The position numbers were made by a program, and so were the translations under genes. Source: Scatomonas sp963928055 (GTDB taxonomy: Bacteria > Bacillota > Clostridia > Lachnospirales > Lachnospiraceae). Taken from it: DNA of 64,000 bases. Positions 9,482 through 17,659 of this stretch are shown here, one piece after another. The notes below the pieces were generated by a model. That model saw nothing but the letters and a program-made list of their open reading frames with translations. It was not told the origin of the DNA and searched no databases. Position 1 is the stretch's first letter. Each line of letters opens with the position of its first letter. The stretch is taken from contig CAWVDN010000001.1 of NCBI GenBank assembly GCA_963928055.1, positions 434,001 to 498,000 of the forward strand, in the 5' to 3' direction.

Positions 9482-9510
9482 ATTGTACCATAAAACCCCC
9501 CGGGGTACAA
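9482..9510 (-). promoter_or_regulatory. Sigma-A promoter of the cobalamin operon
   Basis: TTGTAC (9505-9510) and TACAAT (9482-9487) with a 17-base spacer, 65 bases upstream of the cobT start. The leader between it and cobT is only about 60 bases and shows no cobalamin riboswitch. Confidence 0.65.
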
Positions 9511-9550
9511 CCGTCTTCTGCCGGTGAAGGCCCGGGGCCCGCGAGGCAGT

Positions 9551-9581
9551 AAAAAAGCGGCAGAGCTTCAGGCTCTGCCGC
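9551..9581 (-). terminator. Rho-independent terminator of thrC
   Basis: On the minus strand GCGGCAGAGC, a four-base loop region, then GCTCTGCCGC followed by six T. It lies 22 bases after the thrC stop. Confidence 0.85.
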
Positions 9582-9602
9582 CGGATACAGGCTTTTTCCG
9601 TT

Positions 9603-11096
9603 TTAATCCAATTGAAGGATCTCGCGCACGGCCGCTTCCATGCCGTCCACCTCCGCCACGGTGTTGTGGCGCACAGGAGCGCTGCGGATCTCCTCAATGG
9701 CCCCGGGTACCGGCACTCCTGCCACGGCCTCCAGGGCGTCGATCTGTTCCAGATCCGTCATACTGTCATATTTTGCCCCGTCAATGGCGTGGAGCACGCT
9801 CCGGGCAAATTTGTAGGGGCTGGCCGTGGAGGCGATCACCGTCTTTGTGTCGTCCCCCGTCTCCCTGCGGTATTTTTCCAGGACGCAGGCCGCCACTGCC
9901 GTGTGGGTATCGATGACATAGCCCTCCTTCCGGTACAGTCCGGCGATGCTCTCCGACACCTCCTCCTCTGTGGCGTAATTCCCGTAGAAATCCTCCAGTT
10001 TTTCTTTCATTTCCCCGGTGATCTCGTAACTGCCCGCTCCGGAAAGGGAGGCCATAAGCTCCCCGGTCTTCTTCGGATCCTCCCCGGCGATCCGGTAGAT
10101 CAGCCGCTCCAGATTGCTGGACACCAGAATATCCATGGAGGGGGAGGAGGTAAGGATAAATTCCCGGTTCTTATCGTACACGCCGGTGCGGAAGAAATCG
10201 TAAAGCACCTTATTTTCATTGGAAGCGCAGAGCAGCCGCCCGATGGGAAGCCCCATCTGTTTGGCGTAGTACGCCGCCAGGATGTTGCCGAAATTCCCGG
10301 TGGGCACCGTTACATGGATGGTGTCTCCCGCGGCGATCTCTCCTTTTTTCACCAGCTGGGCGTAAGCGTACACGTAGTAAGCCACCTGGGGCACCAGCCG
10401 TCCGATATTGATGGAGTTGGCGGAGCTGAACTGGAATCCTGCCCGCTCCAGGTCTTTGGCCAGATCCGCGTCCCCGAACATTTTTTTCACCCCGGTCTGG
10501 GCGTCGTCAAAATTCCCGCGGATGGCCACCACGTGAGTATTTTCCCCTTTCTGGGTCACCATCTGCCGTTCCTGCACAGGGCTGACCCCGTCCTTGGGAT
10601 AAAAGACGATGATCCTGGTCCCCGGCACATCGGCGAAGCCGGCCATAGCCGCCTTTCCCGTATCTCCGGAGGTGGCGGTAAGGATCACAATCTCATTCTC
10701 CACCCGGTTCTTCTTTGCCGCCGTGGTCATCAGATGGGGCAGAATGGACAGCGCCATATCTTTAAAGGCAATGGTGGCCCCGTGAAACAGTTCCAGGAAA
10801 TACGCGTCCTCCGTCTTCCGCAGAGGGGCGATCTCCGGGGTATCAAATTTTTTATCGTAGGCCCTGGCGATGCAGCCCTTCAGTTCTTCCTCCGTGTAGT
10901 CCGTGAGGAAACGGCTCATAACCTCATAAGCCAGTTCCTGATACGTCATCTGCGCCAGCCTGTCCATAGGCACATCCAGCGCCGGCAGTTTTTCCGGCAC
11001 AAAAAGGCCGCCGTCACAGGCCAGGCCTTCCAGGACAGCCCTGGATGCAGTCACTCCGGACTCGCCCCCTCGGGTACTCTTATATAAAATCTCCAT
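9603..11096 (-). CDS. thrC: Threonine synthase
   Basis: PLP-dependent conversion of O-phosphohomoserine to threonine. The 497-residue protein is of the long (yeast/E. coli-like) class: GGLFVPEKLP near residue 30, the PLP lysine in GATIAFKDMALS (K112), TSGDTGKAAMAGF near 148 and VPTGNFGNILAAYYAK near 245. It is monocistronic: a promoter lies just upstream and a strong terminator just downstream. Intact. Confidence 0.95.
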   Translation of the reverse strand: MEILYKSTRGGESGVTASRAVLEGLACDGGLFVPEKLPALDVPMDRLAQMTYQELAYEVMSRFLTDYTEEELKGCIARAYDKKFDTPEIAPLRKTEDAYFLELFHGATIAFKDMALSILPHLMTTAAKKNRVENEIVILTATSGDTGKAAMAGFADVPGTRIIVFYPKDGVSPVQERQMVTQKGENTHVVAIRGNFDDAQTGVKKMFGDADLAKDLERAGFQFSSANSINIGRLVPQVAYYVYAYAQLVKKGEIAAGDTIHVTVPTGNFGNILAAYYAKQMGLPIGRLLCASNENKVLYDFFRTGVYDKNREFILTSSPSMDILVSSNLERLIYRIAGEDPKKTGELMASLSGAGSYEITGEMKEKLEDFYGNYATEEEVSESIAGLYRKEGYVIDTHTAVAACVLEKYRRETGDDTKTVIASTASPYKFARSVLHAIDGAKYDSMTDLEQIDALEAVAGVPVPGAIEEIRSAPVRHNTVAEVDGMEAAVREILQLD

Positions 11097-11131
11097 GGTC
11101 TGTTCTTCCTTCCATATTTTTTTCCGGAACC

Positions 11132-11161
11132 ATTATAGCACAGGGCGGAAGCAGTGGGCAA
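11132..11161 (-). promoter_or_regulatory. thrC: Sigma-A promoter of thrC
   Basis: TTGCCC (11156-11161), 18-base spacer, TATAAT (11132-11137). The leader to the thrC start is about 30 bases, too short for a T-box. Confidence 0.65.
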
Positions 11162-11162
11162 G

Positions 11163-11199
11163 AAAAAAACAGACGCCTCCCGATCCGGGGGCGCCTGTT
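11163..11199 (-). terminator. Terminator of the wall-anchored protein gene
   Basis: Minus strand: AACAGGCGCC, loop, AGGCGTCTGTT with a seven-base T run. Seven bases beyond the stop at 11206; it lies directly against the thrC promoter. Confidence 0.75.
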
Positions 11200-11205
11200 C
11201 CGCGG

Positions 11206-11688
11206 TCAGGCGGTTTTTCTTTTCCTGATCTCCAGCAGCAGCGCCGCTGCCGCCAGGGCTGCCGGCAGCAGGAGCAAGGCCGCTCCGTATCCGGTGTCCC
11301 CTGTATCCGCAGGCTTCACCGGATCCCCGGAGGATTCCCCTTCAACAGGAGTAGCCTCCGCCGGCTTTTTATCGGGTTTTTCTGTCTCAAATCCGGAGGG
11401 ATCCTTCTGGTCCTCCGGGTCCTCTGTATCTGCCGGGTCCCCGGAAGCCCCCGGTTCCTCGGAGGTTCCCGGATCTTCCGGATCCTCTTCCTCCGGCTCT
11501 TCTACCGGATCACAGCTCCCGTCCGCCAGGAAAGTCAGCTGGGGCCAGGCCCGCAGGGCATCCTCCGCCAGAAGGATCCGCAGGAAGCCGTTGTCGTCCG
11601 TCGTTCCGTTTACTCGCTCTCCTCCGTCCACCCGGTAGGAAAGCGCCTGCCCGGCCAGAGGATTGCCCGTTTCATCCAGGATCCGCAC
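11206..11688 (-). CDS. Short wall-anchored surface protein, C-terminal part of a larger gene?
   Basis: The 160-residue frame (GTG start at 11688) begins with a SpaA/collagen-binding-B-like segment (RILDETGNPLAGQALSYRV, a typical prealbumin-like repeat), followed by an acidic Pro/Glu/Asp-rich linker of about 65 residues, then KPADTGDTGYG, a hydrophobic stretch and the basic tail EIRKRKTA. That is the layout of a sortase or PxTG-type anchor. There is no signal peptide. Upstream, another frame reads MEIVSGRLFKEKDPDER from 11775; deleting one G near 11720 would join it in frame and give about 189 residues, still without a signal peptide. It may be a remnant of a larger adhesin. Confidence 0.5.
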   Translation of the reverse strand: MRILDETGNPLAGQALSYRVDGGERVNGTTDDNGFLRILLAEDALRAWPQLTFLADGSCDPVEEPEEEDPEDPGTSEEPGASGDPADTEDPEDQKDPSGFETEKPDKKPAEATPVEGESSGDPVKPADTGDTGYGAALLLLPAALAAAALLLEIRKRKTA

Positions 11689-11789
11689 CGAAGCGGTGTA
11701 CGGTTCCCCGGCATAACGGTTCCCTCTCGTCAGGATCCTTCTCTTTGAACAGCCGTCCGGAAACTATTTCCATTGTCCTGGAAACGCGG

Positions 11790-11836
11790 CGTCAGTGTAC
11801 AAAGGGACAATACGGCCGCCCCTTATACACTGACGC
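11790..11836. repeat. Inverted repeat after araD
   Basis: CGTCAGTGTA and TACACTGACG arms (11 or 12 matching bases, extended by AAGGG/CCCTT) around a 14-base centre. It starts 5 bases beyond the araD stop. There is no T run on either side, so it may be a processing hairpin or a weak terminator. Confidence 0.55.
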
Positions 11837-11841
11837 TCTCT

Positions 11842-12534
11842 TTATTTACGGCCCTGGCCGTAGTAGGCGTTGGCTCCGTGTTTTCTGTAATAATGTTTGT
11901 CCTGCAGACACTGGGGGGCCGGGGCTACCCGGGGATTGATCATTTCGCTGCGGGCGGCCATCTTCGCCACCTCCTCCAGGACCACGGAGTTGTGCACCGC
12001 CTCCGCCGCGTCCTTCCCCCAGGCAAAGGGCCCGTGATTCTTGCAGAGACAGCAGGGGACTGCCGTCACATCGAGATTTTTAAAGTGCTCCGCGATTAGT
12101 TTTCCGGTGTTTGTCTCGTAGTCCTTCAGTTCCTCCTCCGTGAGATTTCTCAGGCAGGGGATCTCCCCGTAGATGTAGTCCGCATGGGTCGTCCCGTAGC
12201 AGGGAATGGACCTGCCGGCCTGGGCCCAGCTGGTGGCCCAGGAAGAATGGGTGTGGACGATGCCGCCGATCTCCGGAAAAGCCTTGTACAGCTCACAGTG
12301 CGTCGCCGTGTCGGAGGAAGGATTCAGATCCCCCTCGATCCGGTTCATGTTCAGGTCCATGACCACCATATCTTCCGGTCTCAGTCTGTCGTAGTCCACT
12401 CCGCTGGGCTTGATGACAAAATATCCGCTCTCCCGGTCTATGGCGCTGGCATTTCCCCAGGTAAAAGTCACCAGACCGTAGCGGGGCAGTTCCATATTGG
12501 CTTCATATACTTTCTTTTTTAATTCTTCCAGCAT
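11842..12534 (-). CDS. araD: L-ribulose-5-phosphate 4-epimerase
   Basis: Converts L-ribulose 5-phosphate to D-xylulose 5-phosphate, the last step of arabinose entry into the pentose phosphate pathway. The 230-residue class II aldolase-like protein has TWGNASAIDRESGYFVIKPSG near residue 25, VHTHSSWATSWAQAG near 93 (metal-binding HTH) and NHGPFAWGKD near 168. Full length. Last gene of the araR-araA-araB-araD run, 22 bases after araB. Confidence 0.95.
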   Translation of the reverse strand: MLEELKKKVYEANMELPRYGLVTFTWGNASAIDRESGYFVIKPSGVDYDRLRPEDMVVMDLNMNRIEGDLNPSSDTATHCELYKAFPEIGGIVHTHSSWATSWAQAGRSIPCYGTTHADYIYGEIPCLRNLTEEELKDYETNTGKLIAEHFKNLDVTAVPCCLCKNHGPFAWGKDAAEAVHNSVVLEEVAKMAARSEMINPRVAPAPQCLQDKHYYRKHGANAYYGQGRK

Positions 12535-12556
12535 TTTCTGTACCCATCCTTCCTTT

Positions 12557-14155
12557 TTATCTGAAATTTTCCACAGCCGCCCGCTCCGCAGCCAGACAAG
12601 CCTTGTACCTTTCGATGAACGCGTCTATGGCGGCCTCGTCTTTGGGGTCCGGATCTACGGTCTCTCCCTTTTGTCCCGCGAATACCCGGTTCTCCAGGTA
12701 CTCCGCCAGGGATTCTCCCGCCTTTTTCTCCTTCCGGTACGCGGCCAGCAGGGCAATGCCCCAGGCGCCGCCTTCCCCGGCGGTCTCCATGACCGTTACC
12801 GGCGTATGAAAGGCGGAAGCCATCAGATTCTGTCCCACACCCTTGGTCTTAAAAAATCCGCCGTGTCCGGTGAGACGGTCCACCTCCACTTTTTCCTCCT
12901 TCATCAGGATATCCATGCCGATCTTCAGGGTCGCCATGGCGGAATAAATATGGACCCGCATGAAATTGGCCAGATGGAAGGCGCTGTCCGGTTTCCGTAT
13001 AAACAAAGGTCTGCCTTCCTCCAGTCTGGTGATCGGCTCCCCGGAAAAATAATTGCAGGCCATCAGACCGCCGCAGTCTCCGTCTCCCTCCAGCGCTTTT
13101 CGGAACATTTTCACGAACAGATCTCCCATGTCCACCTTCATGCCCATGGTGTCCGCGAATTCCTTGAAAAGACCCATCCAGGCGTTCAGGTCGGAGGTGC
13201 AGTTGTTGCAGTGGGCCATGGCCACCTGGCTTTTGTCCGGCCCCGCCACCAGCTCCACCTCGGGTCTGGTGCTGCGAAGCTCCCGGTCCAGGACCAGCAT
13301 GGCGAAGGTACTGGTTCCCGCGGAGACATTTCCGGTCCTCTTTGCCACGCTGTTGGTAGCCACCATGCCGGTGCCCACATCTCCCTCCGGAGGGCAAAGG
13401 GGGATCCCCGGCTGAAGTTTTCCGGAAACATCCAAAAGCGCCGCGCCCTCCGGTGTCAGGGTGCCTGCGTCTTCCCCGGCGGAGAGCACCTCCGGCAGGA
13501 TACCCGTCAGTTTCCAGGGATATTTTCCATCCACCCGTTTTTCAAACTTTTCCACCATGTCCCCGTAGTAGGTGCCGGTGGCGGGATCAATGGGAAACAT
13601 GCCGGAGGCGTCCCCCACGCCCAGAACCTTCCTGCCTGTAAGCTTCCAATGGATATACCCCGCCAGAGTCGTCATATAGCGGATCTCCTTTACATGCTCC
13701 GCTCCCTCCAGGATACACTGGTAAAGGTGGGCAATGCTCCATCTCTGGGGAATGGTAAACTGAAACAGCTCTGTCAGTTTTTCCGAAGCCTCTTCGGTGA
13801 TGGTATTCCTCCAGGTGCGGAAGGGCGTCAGAAGATCCCCTTCCTGGTCAAAGACCATATAGCCGTGCATCATGGCGCTGATGCCCATGGCTCCTACCGT
13901 GGTCAGATCCAGGCCGTACTGTTCTTTCACATCCCCGGCCAGTTTGCTGTAGCAGTCCTGAAGGCCGGCACGGATATCCTCCAGGGTGTAGGTCCACACC
14001 CCGTTTTCCAATCGGTTTTCCCAGTCATGGGCGCCGGAAGCGATGGGCGCGTAATCCGCCCCTGTCAGCACCGCCTTGATCCGGGTAGAGCCAAACTCGA
14101 TGCCAAGATACGTCCTTCCTTCCGCGATCTCCTGCTTTCTTTTTTCAGTGTCCAT
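12557..14155 (-). CDS. araB: L-ribulokinase-type FGGY carbohydrate kinase
   Basis: ATP-dependent sugar kinase, by context phosphorylating L-ribulose. The 532-residue protein has the FGGY start YLGIEFGSTRIKAVLTG and a C-terminal GHGGFFKTKGVGQNLMASAF followed by GEGGAWGIALLAAY, the ATP-binding signatures. It is related to xylulokinases and to the clostridial AraB-like kinases rather than to the E. coli AraB in its details. The position between araA and araD, with 18 and 22 base gaps, makes ribulokinase the best call; xylulokinase activity cannot be excluded from sequence alone. Confidence 0.85.
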   Translation of the reverse strand: MDTEKRKQEIAEGRTYLGIEFGSTRIKAVLTGADYAPIASGAHDWENRLENGVWTYTLEDIRAGLQDCYSKLAGDVKEQYGLDLTTVGAMGISAMMHGYMVFDQEGDLLTPFRTWRNTITEEASEKLTELFQFTIPQRWSIAHLYQCILEGAEHVKEIRYMTTLAGYIHWKLTGRKVLGVGDASGMFPIDPATGTYYGDMVEKFEKRVDGKYPWKLTGILPEVLSAGEDAGTLTPEGAALLDVSGKLQPGIPLCPPEGDVGTGMVATNSVAKRTGNVSAGTSTFAMLVLDRELRSTRPEVELVAGPDKSQVAMAHCNNCTSDLNAWMGLFKEFADTMGMKVDMGDLFVKMFRKALEGDGDCGGLMACNYFSGEPITRLEEGRPLFIRKPDSAFHLANFMRVHIYSAMATLKIGMDILMKEEKVEVDRLTGHGGFFKTKGVGQNLMASAFHTPVTVMETAGEGGAWGIALLAAYRKEKKAGESLAEYLENRVFAGQKGETVDPDPKDEAAIDAFIERYKACLAAERAAVENFR

Positions 14156-14173
14156 ATCCTTCTCCCTCCTTTT

Positions 14174-15670
14174 TTATCTGTAGTAAATGGAATTCCATTT
14201 CAGCTCGTTCCTGAAACTGCGGATCGTGGTATCTTTGTCGATCACCACGCTCTCGATCCCCATAGCGTTGGCCCAGTCCACCATCTGTTCCGCGCTCAGA
14301 TCGTAGGTAAATGCCGTGTGGTGAGCTCCCCCCGCGTAGATCCACGCCTCGGCCCCGGTCTGAAGGTCCGGTTCCGGAGTCCAGAAAGTGGTGGCTACCG
14401 GAAGCTTCGGCATAGGCTTCTCTGTCTTTTTACAGTTTACCTCATTGATGATCAGACGGAATCGGTTTCCAAGATCTACCAGCGAAGCTGCGATCCCCCG
14501 GCCTTCCTTGGCGGTAAACACCAGTCGGGCGGGATCCTCTCTGTCTCCCATGCTGAGAGGCTGTACTTTGATGGCGATGGGGCCGTCGGCAATGGAGGGA
14601 CAGATCTCCAGCATATGAGCCTCCAGGATCCCCTCTTTGCCGGGCACCAGATTATAGGTGTAATCCTCCAGCATGGACGTTCCCTTGGCTCCCGGCATCC
14701 GGGAAGTCATGATCTTCATCAGCCGCACCATGGCAGCTGTCTTCCAGTCTCCCTCGGCTCCAAAACCGTATCCCTTCTCCATCAGTCTCTGAATAGCCAG
14801 TCCGGGAAGCTGCTTCAAAGCTCCCAGATCACCGAAATGAGTGACAATGGCCTGATAATTTTTCTCCTCCAGAAATCTCTCAAATCCGATCTCCATAGCA
14901 GCCTGCACCGCCGCGTGTTCCCGGAACTCCCCGGGGTCTCTTCCCTCCAGCAGGATTTCATATTTATCATAATATTCTTCTACTAATGCTTCAATCTCTC
15001 CTTTAGAGACCTGCGCCACAGCCTCGGCGATCTCATTCACCGGGTACGCGTCCACCTCCCAGCCGAATTTGATCTGCGCCTCGACTTTATCGCCTTCCGT
15101 GACGGCCACATTCCTCATGTTATCGGCGATCCGCATGACGCGGATATGGCTGCTCTCCATGATCCCCACAGCGGTGCGCATCCAGGAGGCGATCTTTTCC
15201 TGTACCGACCGGTCGTCCCAGTAGCCGACGATCACCTTTCGCTCGATCCCCATGCGGCTCACAATATGGCCGTACTCTCTTCCTCCGTGCGCCGACTGAT
15301 TCTCATTCATGAAATCCATGTCGATGGTTTCATAGGGGATTTCCCGGTTGAACTGCGTATGAAGATGAAGAAGAGGTTTCCGGTACTCCTGCAGTCCCAG
15401 GATCCAGGATTTTGCCGGAGAAAAGGTATGCATCCAGGTAATGACGCCGGCGCAGTCCTCATCGTCATTGGCTTCGTGAAAGGTCCTGCGGATCATCTCA
15501 TTGGTTAAAAGCGTTGGTTTCAGCAATACCTCAAAAGGAAGCTTTCCGCTTTTATTCAGCGCCTCCACGATGACCGCGGAATGCTCCGCCACATGCCGCA
15601 GGCACTCATCCCCATACAGATCCTGTGATCCTGTGCAGAACCAGAACTTGTAGTTTCTTCCGGTTTTCAT
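14174..15670 (-). CDS. araA: L-arabinose isomerase
   Basis: Isomerises L-arabinose to L-ribulose using Mn2+. The 498-residue protein begins YKFWFCTGSQDLYGDE, the family start, has ITWMHTFSPAKSWI near residue 98, and metal ligands in EGDWKTAAMVRL (near 306) and AHMLEICPSIA (near 350). Full length and intact. Placed between araR (31 bases upstream) and the kinase. Confidence 0.96.
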   Translation of the reverse strand: MKTGRNYKFWFCTGSQDLYGDECLRHVAEHSAVIVEALNKSGKLPFEVLLKPTLLTNEMIRRTFHEANDDEDCAGVITWMHTFSPAKSWILGLQEYRKPLLHLHTQFNREIPYETIDMDFMNENQSAHGGREYGHIVSRMGIERKVIVGYWDDRSVQEKIASWMRTAVGIMESSHIRVMRIADNMRNVAVTEGDKVEAQIKFGWEVDAYPVNEIAEAVAQVSKGEIEALVEEYYDKYEILLEGRDPGEFREHAAVQAAMEIGFERFLEEKNYQAIVTHFGDLGALKQLPGLAIQRLMEKGYGFGAEGDWKTAAMVRLMKIMTSRMPGAKGTSMLEDYTYNLVPGKEGILEAHMLEICPSIADGPIAIKVQPLSMGDREDPARLVFTAKEGRGIAASLVDLGNRFRLIINEVNCKKTEKPMPKLPVATTFWTPEPDLQTGAEAWIYAGGAHHTAFTYDLSAEQMVDWANAMGIESVVIDKDTTIRSFRNELKWNSIYYR

Positions 15671-15700
15671 TGTTTTGTTCCCTCCTGATACATGATAAAT

Positions 15701-16819
15701 TTATTTTACATTCTTCCGGTCCGTATCCAGACGGCTCCGGCAGGAATTGCCTTTGATCAGCTGAGGCTCGATCGATCTTTTTACATGACTTTCTTCCTCC
15801 GGCACTCTGCGGATCAGTTCCAGCAGCAGCTCCGCCGCCATTTCTCCCAGCTTCTCCTGGGGATGCGCGATGGTGGTGAGTTCTATCTCGCCTCTGGCGT
15901 ACAGGGAGTTATCGTAACCCGTAAGAGAAATATCCTCCGGCACCTGCAGGCCCATGGATTTCAGCTTCTGAAAAACGCTCATGGCGATCTGGTCGTTGTA
16001 ACAGACCACAGCATCCAGGGGGATCTTCCGGCTGATCATCTTTTCGATGCTTAAGGCGGGTTTTGTCTTGCGGTCCTCCGTATGGAACCAGACCACAAGA
16101 TCCGGATCATATGCAAGTCCGGCCTCCTGCAGCGCCTGGACGTATCCCTTGTGGCGCTCCCGGCCCTGGACGTCATCGGCTTTGAACACGCCGGCGATAT
16201 GCCTGTGTCCCAGTTCCAGCAGATAACGGGTCAGAAGATATCCGCCTCTGCAGTCGTCCATGAGGATATGGGGTCTGTCCTCCATCTGCTCATAAATGCC
16301 CTGGATAAAAATATAGGGGATCTGGTACTCCTCCAGCAGACGGTAGAGATGCTCGTGCCTGCATACAAGCTGACTTTTGCTGGGCTCTATGATCACCCCG
16401 TCCACATCTTTCTTCAGGATGTCTTCCAGCGCCTGGGCTTCCAGTTTCCGGCTGTTGCCGGTACTTTTCAGAATAATGCTGTAGCCGTTGGAGGAAAGCA
16501 CGTGATCCATGCCCTGGATCAGCCTTGGGAAAATGTAATCCGTAATATAGGTGATCACTACCGCGATATTGTGAGACCGTTTCGTATGGCGGAGCCTCTC
16601 GGAGCAAAAGGTCCCGCGGCCCTGTTCGGAATAAATGTAGCCTTCCCCTGCCAGCAGATTCAGCGCTTTCCTTACCGTATGCCGGCTGAGACCATACTCT
16701 TCCGCCAACTGGTTTTCGCTGGGAAGCTTGTCTCCCGGAGAGAGCGTCCCGGACTGGATCTTGCTTTTCAGAGTTTCCATCAGCGTATAATATTTGGTTT
16801 TACCTTCTTTTGCCGCCAT
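15701..16819 (-). CDS. araR: Arabinose operon repressor AraR (GntR/LacI chimera)
   Basis: Represses arabinose genes and releases DNA on binding L-arabinose. The start at 16819 (MAAKEGKTKYY) is chosen for AAGGAGAG 7 bases upstream; the longer open frame runs back through the promoter. The 372-residue protein has a GntR winged-helix domain at about residues 9-73 (KLPSENQLAEEYGLSRHTVRKAL) and a LacI/periplasmic-binding-like sensor from about 85 to the end (DGVIIEPSK, DAVVCYNDQIA, ISLTGYDNS). It is the first gene of the arabinose operon and carries an operator in its own promoter, so it is autoregulated. Confidence 0.92.
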   Translation of the reverse strand: MAAKEGKTKYYTLMETLKSKIQSGTLSPGDKLPSENQLAEEYGLSRHTVRKALNLLAGEGYIYSEQGRGTFCSERLRHTKRSHNIAVVITYITDYIFPRLIQGMDHVLSSNGYSIILKSTGNSRKLEAQALEDILKKDVDGVIIEPSKSQLVCRHEHLYRLLEEYQIPYIFIQGIYEQMEDRPHILMDDCRGGYLLTRYLLELGHRHIAGVFKADDVQGRERHKGYVQALQEAGLAYDPDLVVWFHTEDRKTKPALSIEKMISRKIPLDAVVCYNDQIAMSVFQKLKSMGLQVPEDISLTGYDNSLYARGEIELTTIAHPQEKLGEMAAELLLELIRRVPEEESHVKRSIEPQLIKGNSCRSRLDTDRKNVK

Positions 16820-16843
16820 CTTTTCTCTCCTTTTTCTAATCTT

Positions 16844-16873
16844 ACAACTTGTACGCTCGTATATACAAGTTGT
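16844..16873. promoter_or_regulatory. AraR operator
   Basis: Perfect inverted repeat ACAACTTGTA / TACAAGTTGT with a 10-base centre, containing the TTGTAC core known for AraR operators of Bacillus. It overlaps the -10 of the araR promoter and lies 25 bases before the araR start. Confidence 0.8.
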
Positions 16874-16886
16874 TTTTCTTATGCAA
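16858..16886 (-). promoter_or_regulatory. Promoter of the araR-araA-araB-araD operon
   Basis: TTGCAT (16881-16886), 17-base spacer, TATACG (16858-16863); the operator covers the -10 region. Confidence 0.55.
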
Positions 16887-16914
16887 ACATTTATTTTGTT
16901 TTTGCGCAGTTTTA

Positions 16915-16943
16915 TTGACATGCTCTCTCATTAAAACTATAAT
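16915..16943 (+). promoter_or_regulatory. Consensus sigma-A promoter reading away from araR
   Basis: TTGACA (16915-16920), exactly 17 bases, TATAAT (16938-16943): a full match to consensus on both hexamers. No plus-strand protein gene lies downstream; see the candidate small RNA. Confidence 0.8.
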
Positions 16944-16949
16944 AGGGGT

Positions 16950-17131
16950 GTCCGGTTTTCGGACACTCTGACATGGCGGCTTCCCCGGCCGCAATGCAAT
17001 CACACTTTTTGTGTACGGGAGACGGACTCTTCGGAGTCCGTTCTTCTGTTTCCAGACAAATGCCCGGCAGACGCCGATCGTAAAAAACCGCTGCCCCGCG
17101 GAACTTCCTCCGCAGAGCAGCGGTCTTTTCA
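16950..17131 (+). ncRNA. Candidate small RNA in the araR / rhaM-like intergenic region
   Basis: Directly after the consensus promoter the plus strand holds a row of hairpins: GTGTCCG/CGGACAC at the 5' end, ACAC/GTGT in the middle, and ACGGACTC/GAGTCCGT near 17023-17042 followed by a pyrimidine-rich stretch. Transcription could end there (about 95 nt) or at the bidirectional terminator at 17082-17130 (about 180 nt). No convincing start codon with ribosome site is seen. I do not recognise the family; it does not resemble 6S, tmRNA or SRP RNA. Confidence 0.4.
17082..17123 (-). terminator. Terminator of the rhaM-like gene, probably bidirectional
   Basis: CCGCTGC and GCAGCGG arms with an inner GCGGA/TCCGC helix. 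Minus strand ends in six T; the plus strand continues TCTTTTC, so it can also stop the candidate small RNA. Confidence 0.75.
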
Positions 17132-17147
17132 AACCAGCTGTTTTTGA

Positions 17148-17621
17148 TCAGATATGTATGGATTCGCTCCAGTCATCCTCGTCAAAAGAGATATCGTTGG
17201 TGGCAGCCACGCTGCGCACCATTTCGCCGCTGATCATGGAGCGGTACTGCTCCTCCAGCGTGTAGCCCTCGTCCTCGTCATCGGGCATGGGGCTTTCCAC
17301 CAGAGTGCTTCCCAGCCGCTTCAGGGGCGCCCACCAGTTGGTGGTCAGCTGCTGATCTGCCGGCACATCCCGGCGCCGTGTCTGCACCAGATAGTTTTTC
17401 ATTTCCGGATACGCGGCAATGGCCGCCATATCCTCATAAAAATGCTTGCCGTCATAATCAAAGCACAGCAGCAGCAGGTCGTTCATGGCGTAAAAGCACT
17501 GATTTCGGATCCCGTGGATCCAGAGGATCCGAGCAACCCTCTCAGAGGGATTCAGATGCTCCTTCATGTAAGCTTCTCTTTCCTCCGGAACAACGTAGAT
17601 AATTTCCGCAACTCGTCTCAT
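17148..17621 (-). CDS. L-rhamnose mutarotase-like protein
   Basis: Small RhaM-family (DUF718) protein, a ferredoxin-like fold that interconverts sugar anomers. The start at 17621 (MRRVAEIIYVVPEE) follows GGGAGG by 10 bases; an upstream extension is open but unsupported. In the 157-residue frame, residues 1-105 carry the family pattern: a REAYMKEHLNPSERVARILW helix, then NDLLLLCFDYDG and a WWAPLK segment. The C-terminal 50 residues are acidic and not part of the core. No rhamnose genes are nearby, so the sugar is unknown. It has its own promoter and terminator. Confidence 0.75.
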   Translation of the reverse strand: MRRVAEIIYVVPEEREAYMKEHLNPSERVARILWIHGIRNQCFYAMNDLLLLCFDYDGKHFYEDMAAIAAYPEMKNYLVQTRRRDVPADQQLTTNWWAPLKRLGSTLVESPMPDDEDEGYTLEEQYRSMISGEMVRSVAATNDISFDEDDWSESIHI

Positions 17622-17659
17622 GTTTGTATAGCCTCCCTGTACATTTTTTGCCTTTCCCC

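Noticed and set aside
11790..11836. The inverted repeat after araD as a rho-independent terminator
   Set aside because: The symmetrical stem lacks a T run on either strand, so it is listed as a repeat only.
12497..14986. Very long open frame on the plus strand opposite araA/araB
   Set aside because: It is antisense to two intact, motif-rich genes, has no known domain and no ribosome site; long antisense frames are expected at this GC content.
17155..17160. A 6S RNA or tmRNA explanation for the transcript before the rhaM-like gene
   Set aside because: The candidate RNA lacks the long open bubble of 6S and the tRNA-like ends of tmRNA; left as unknown.
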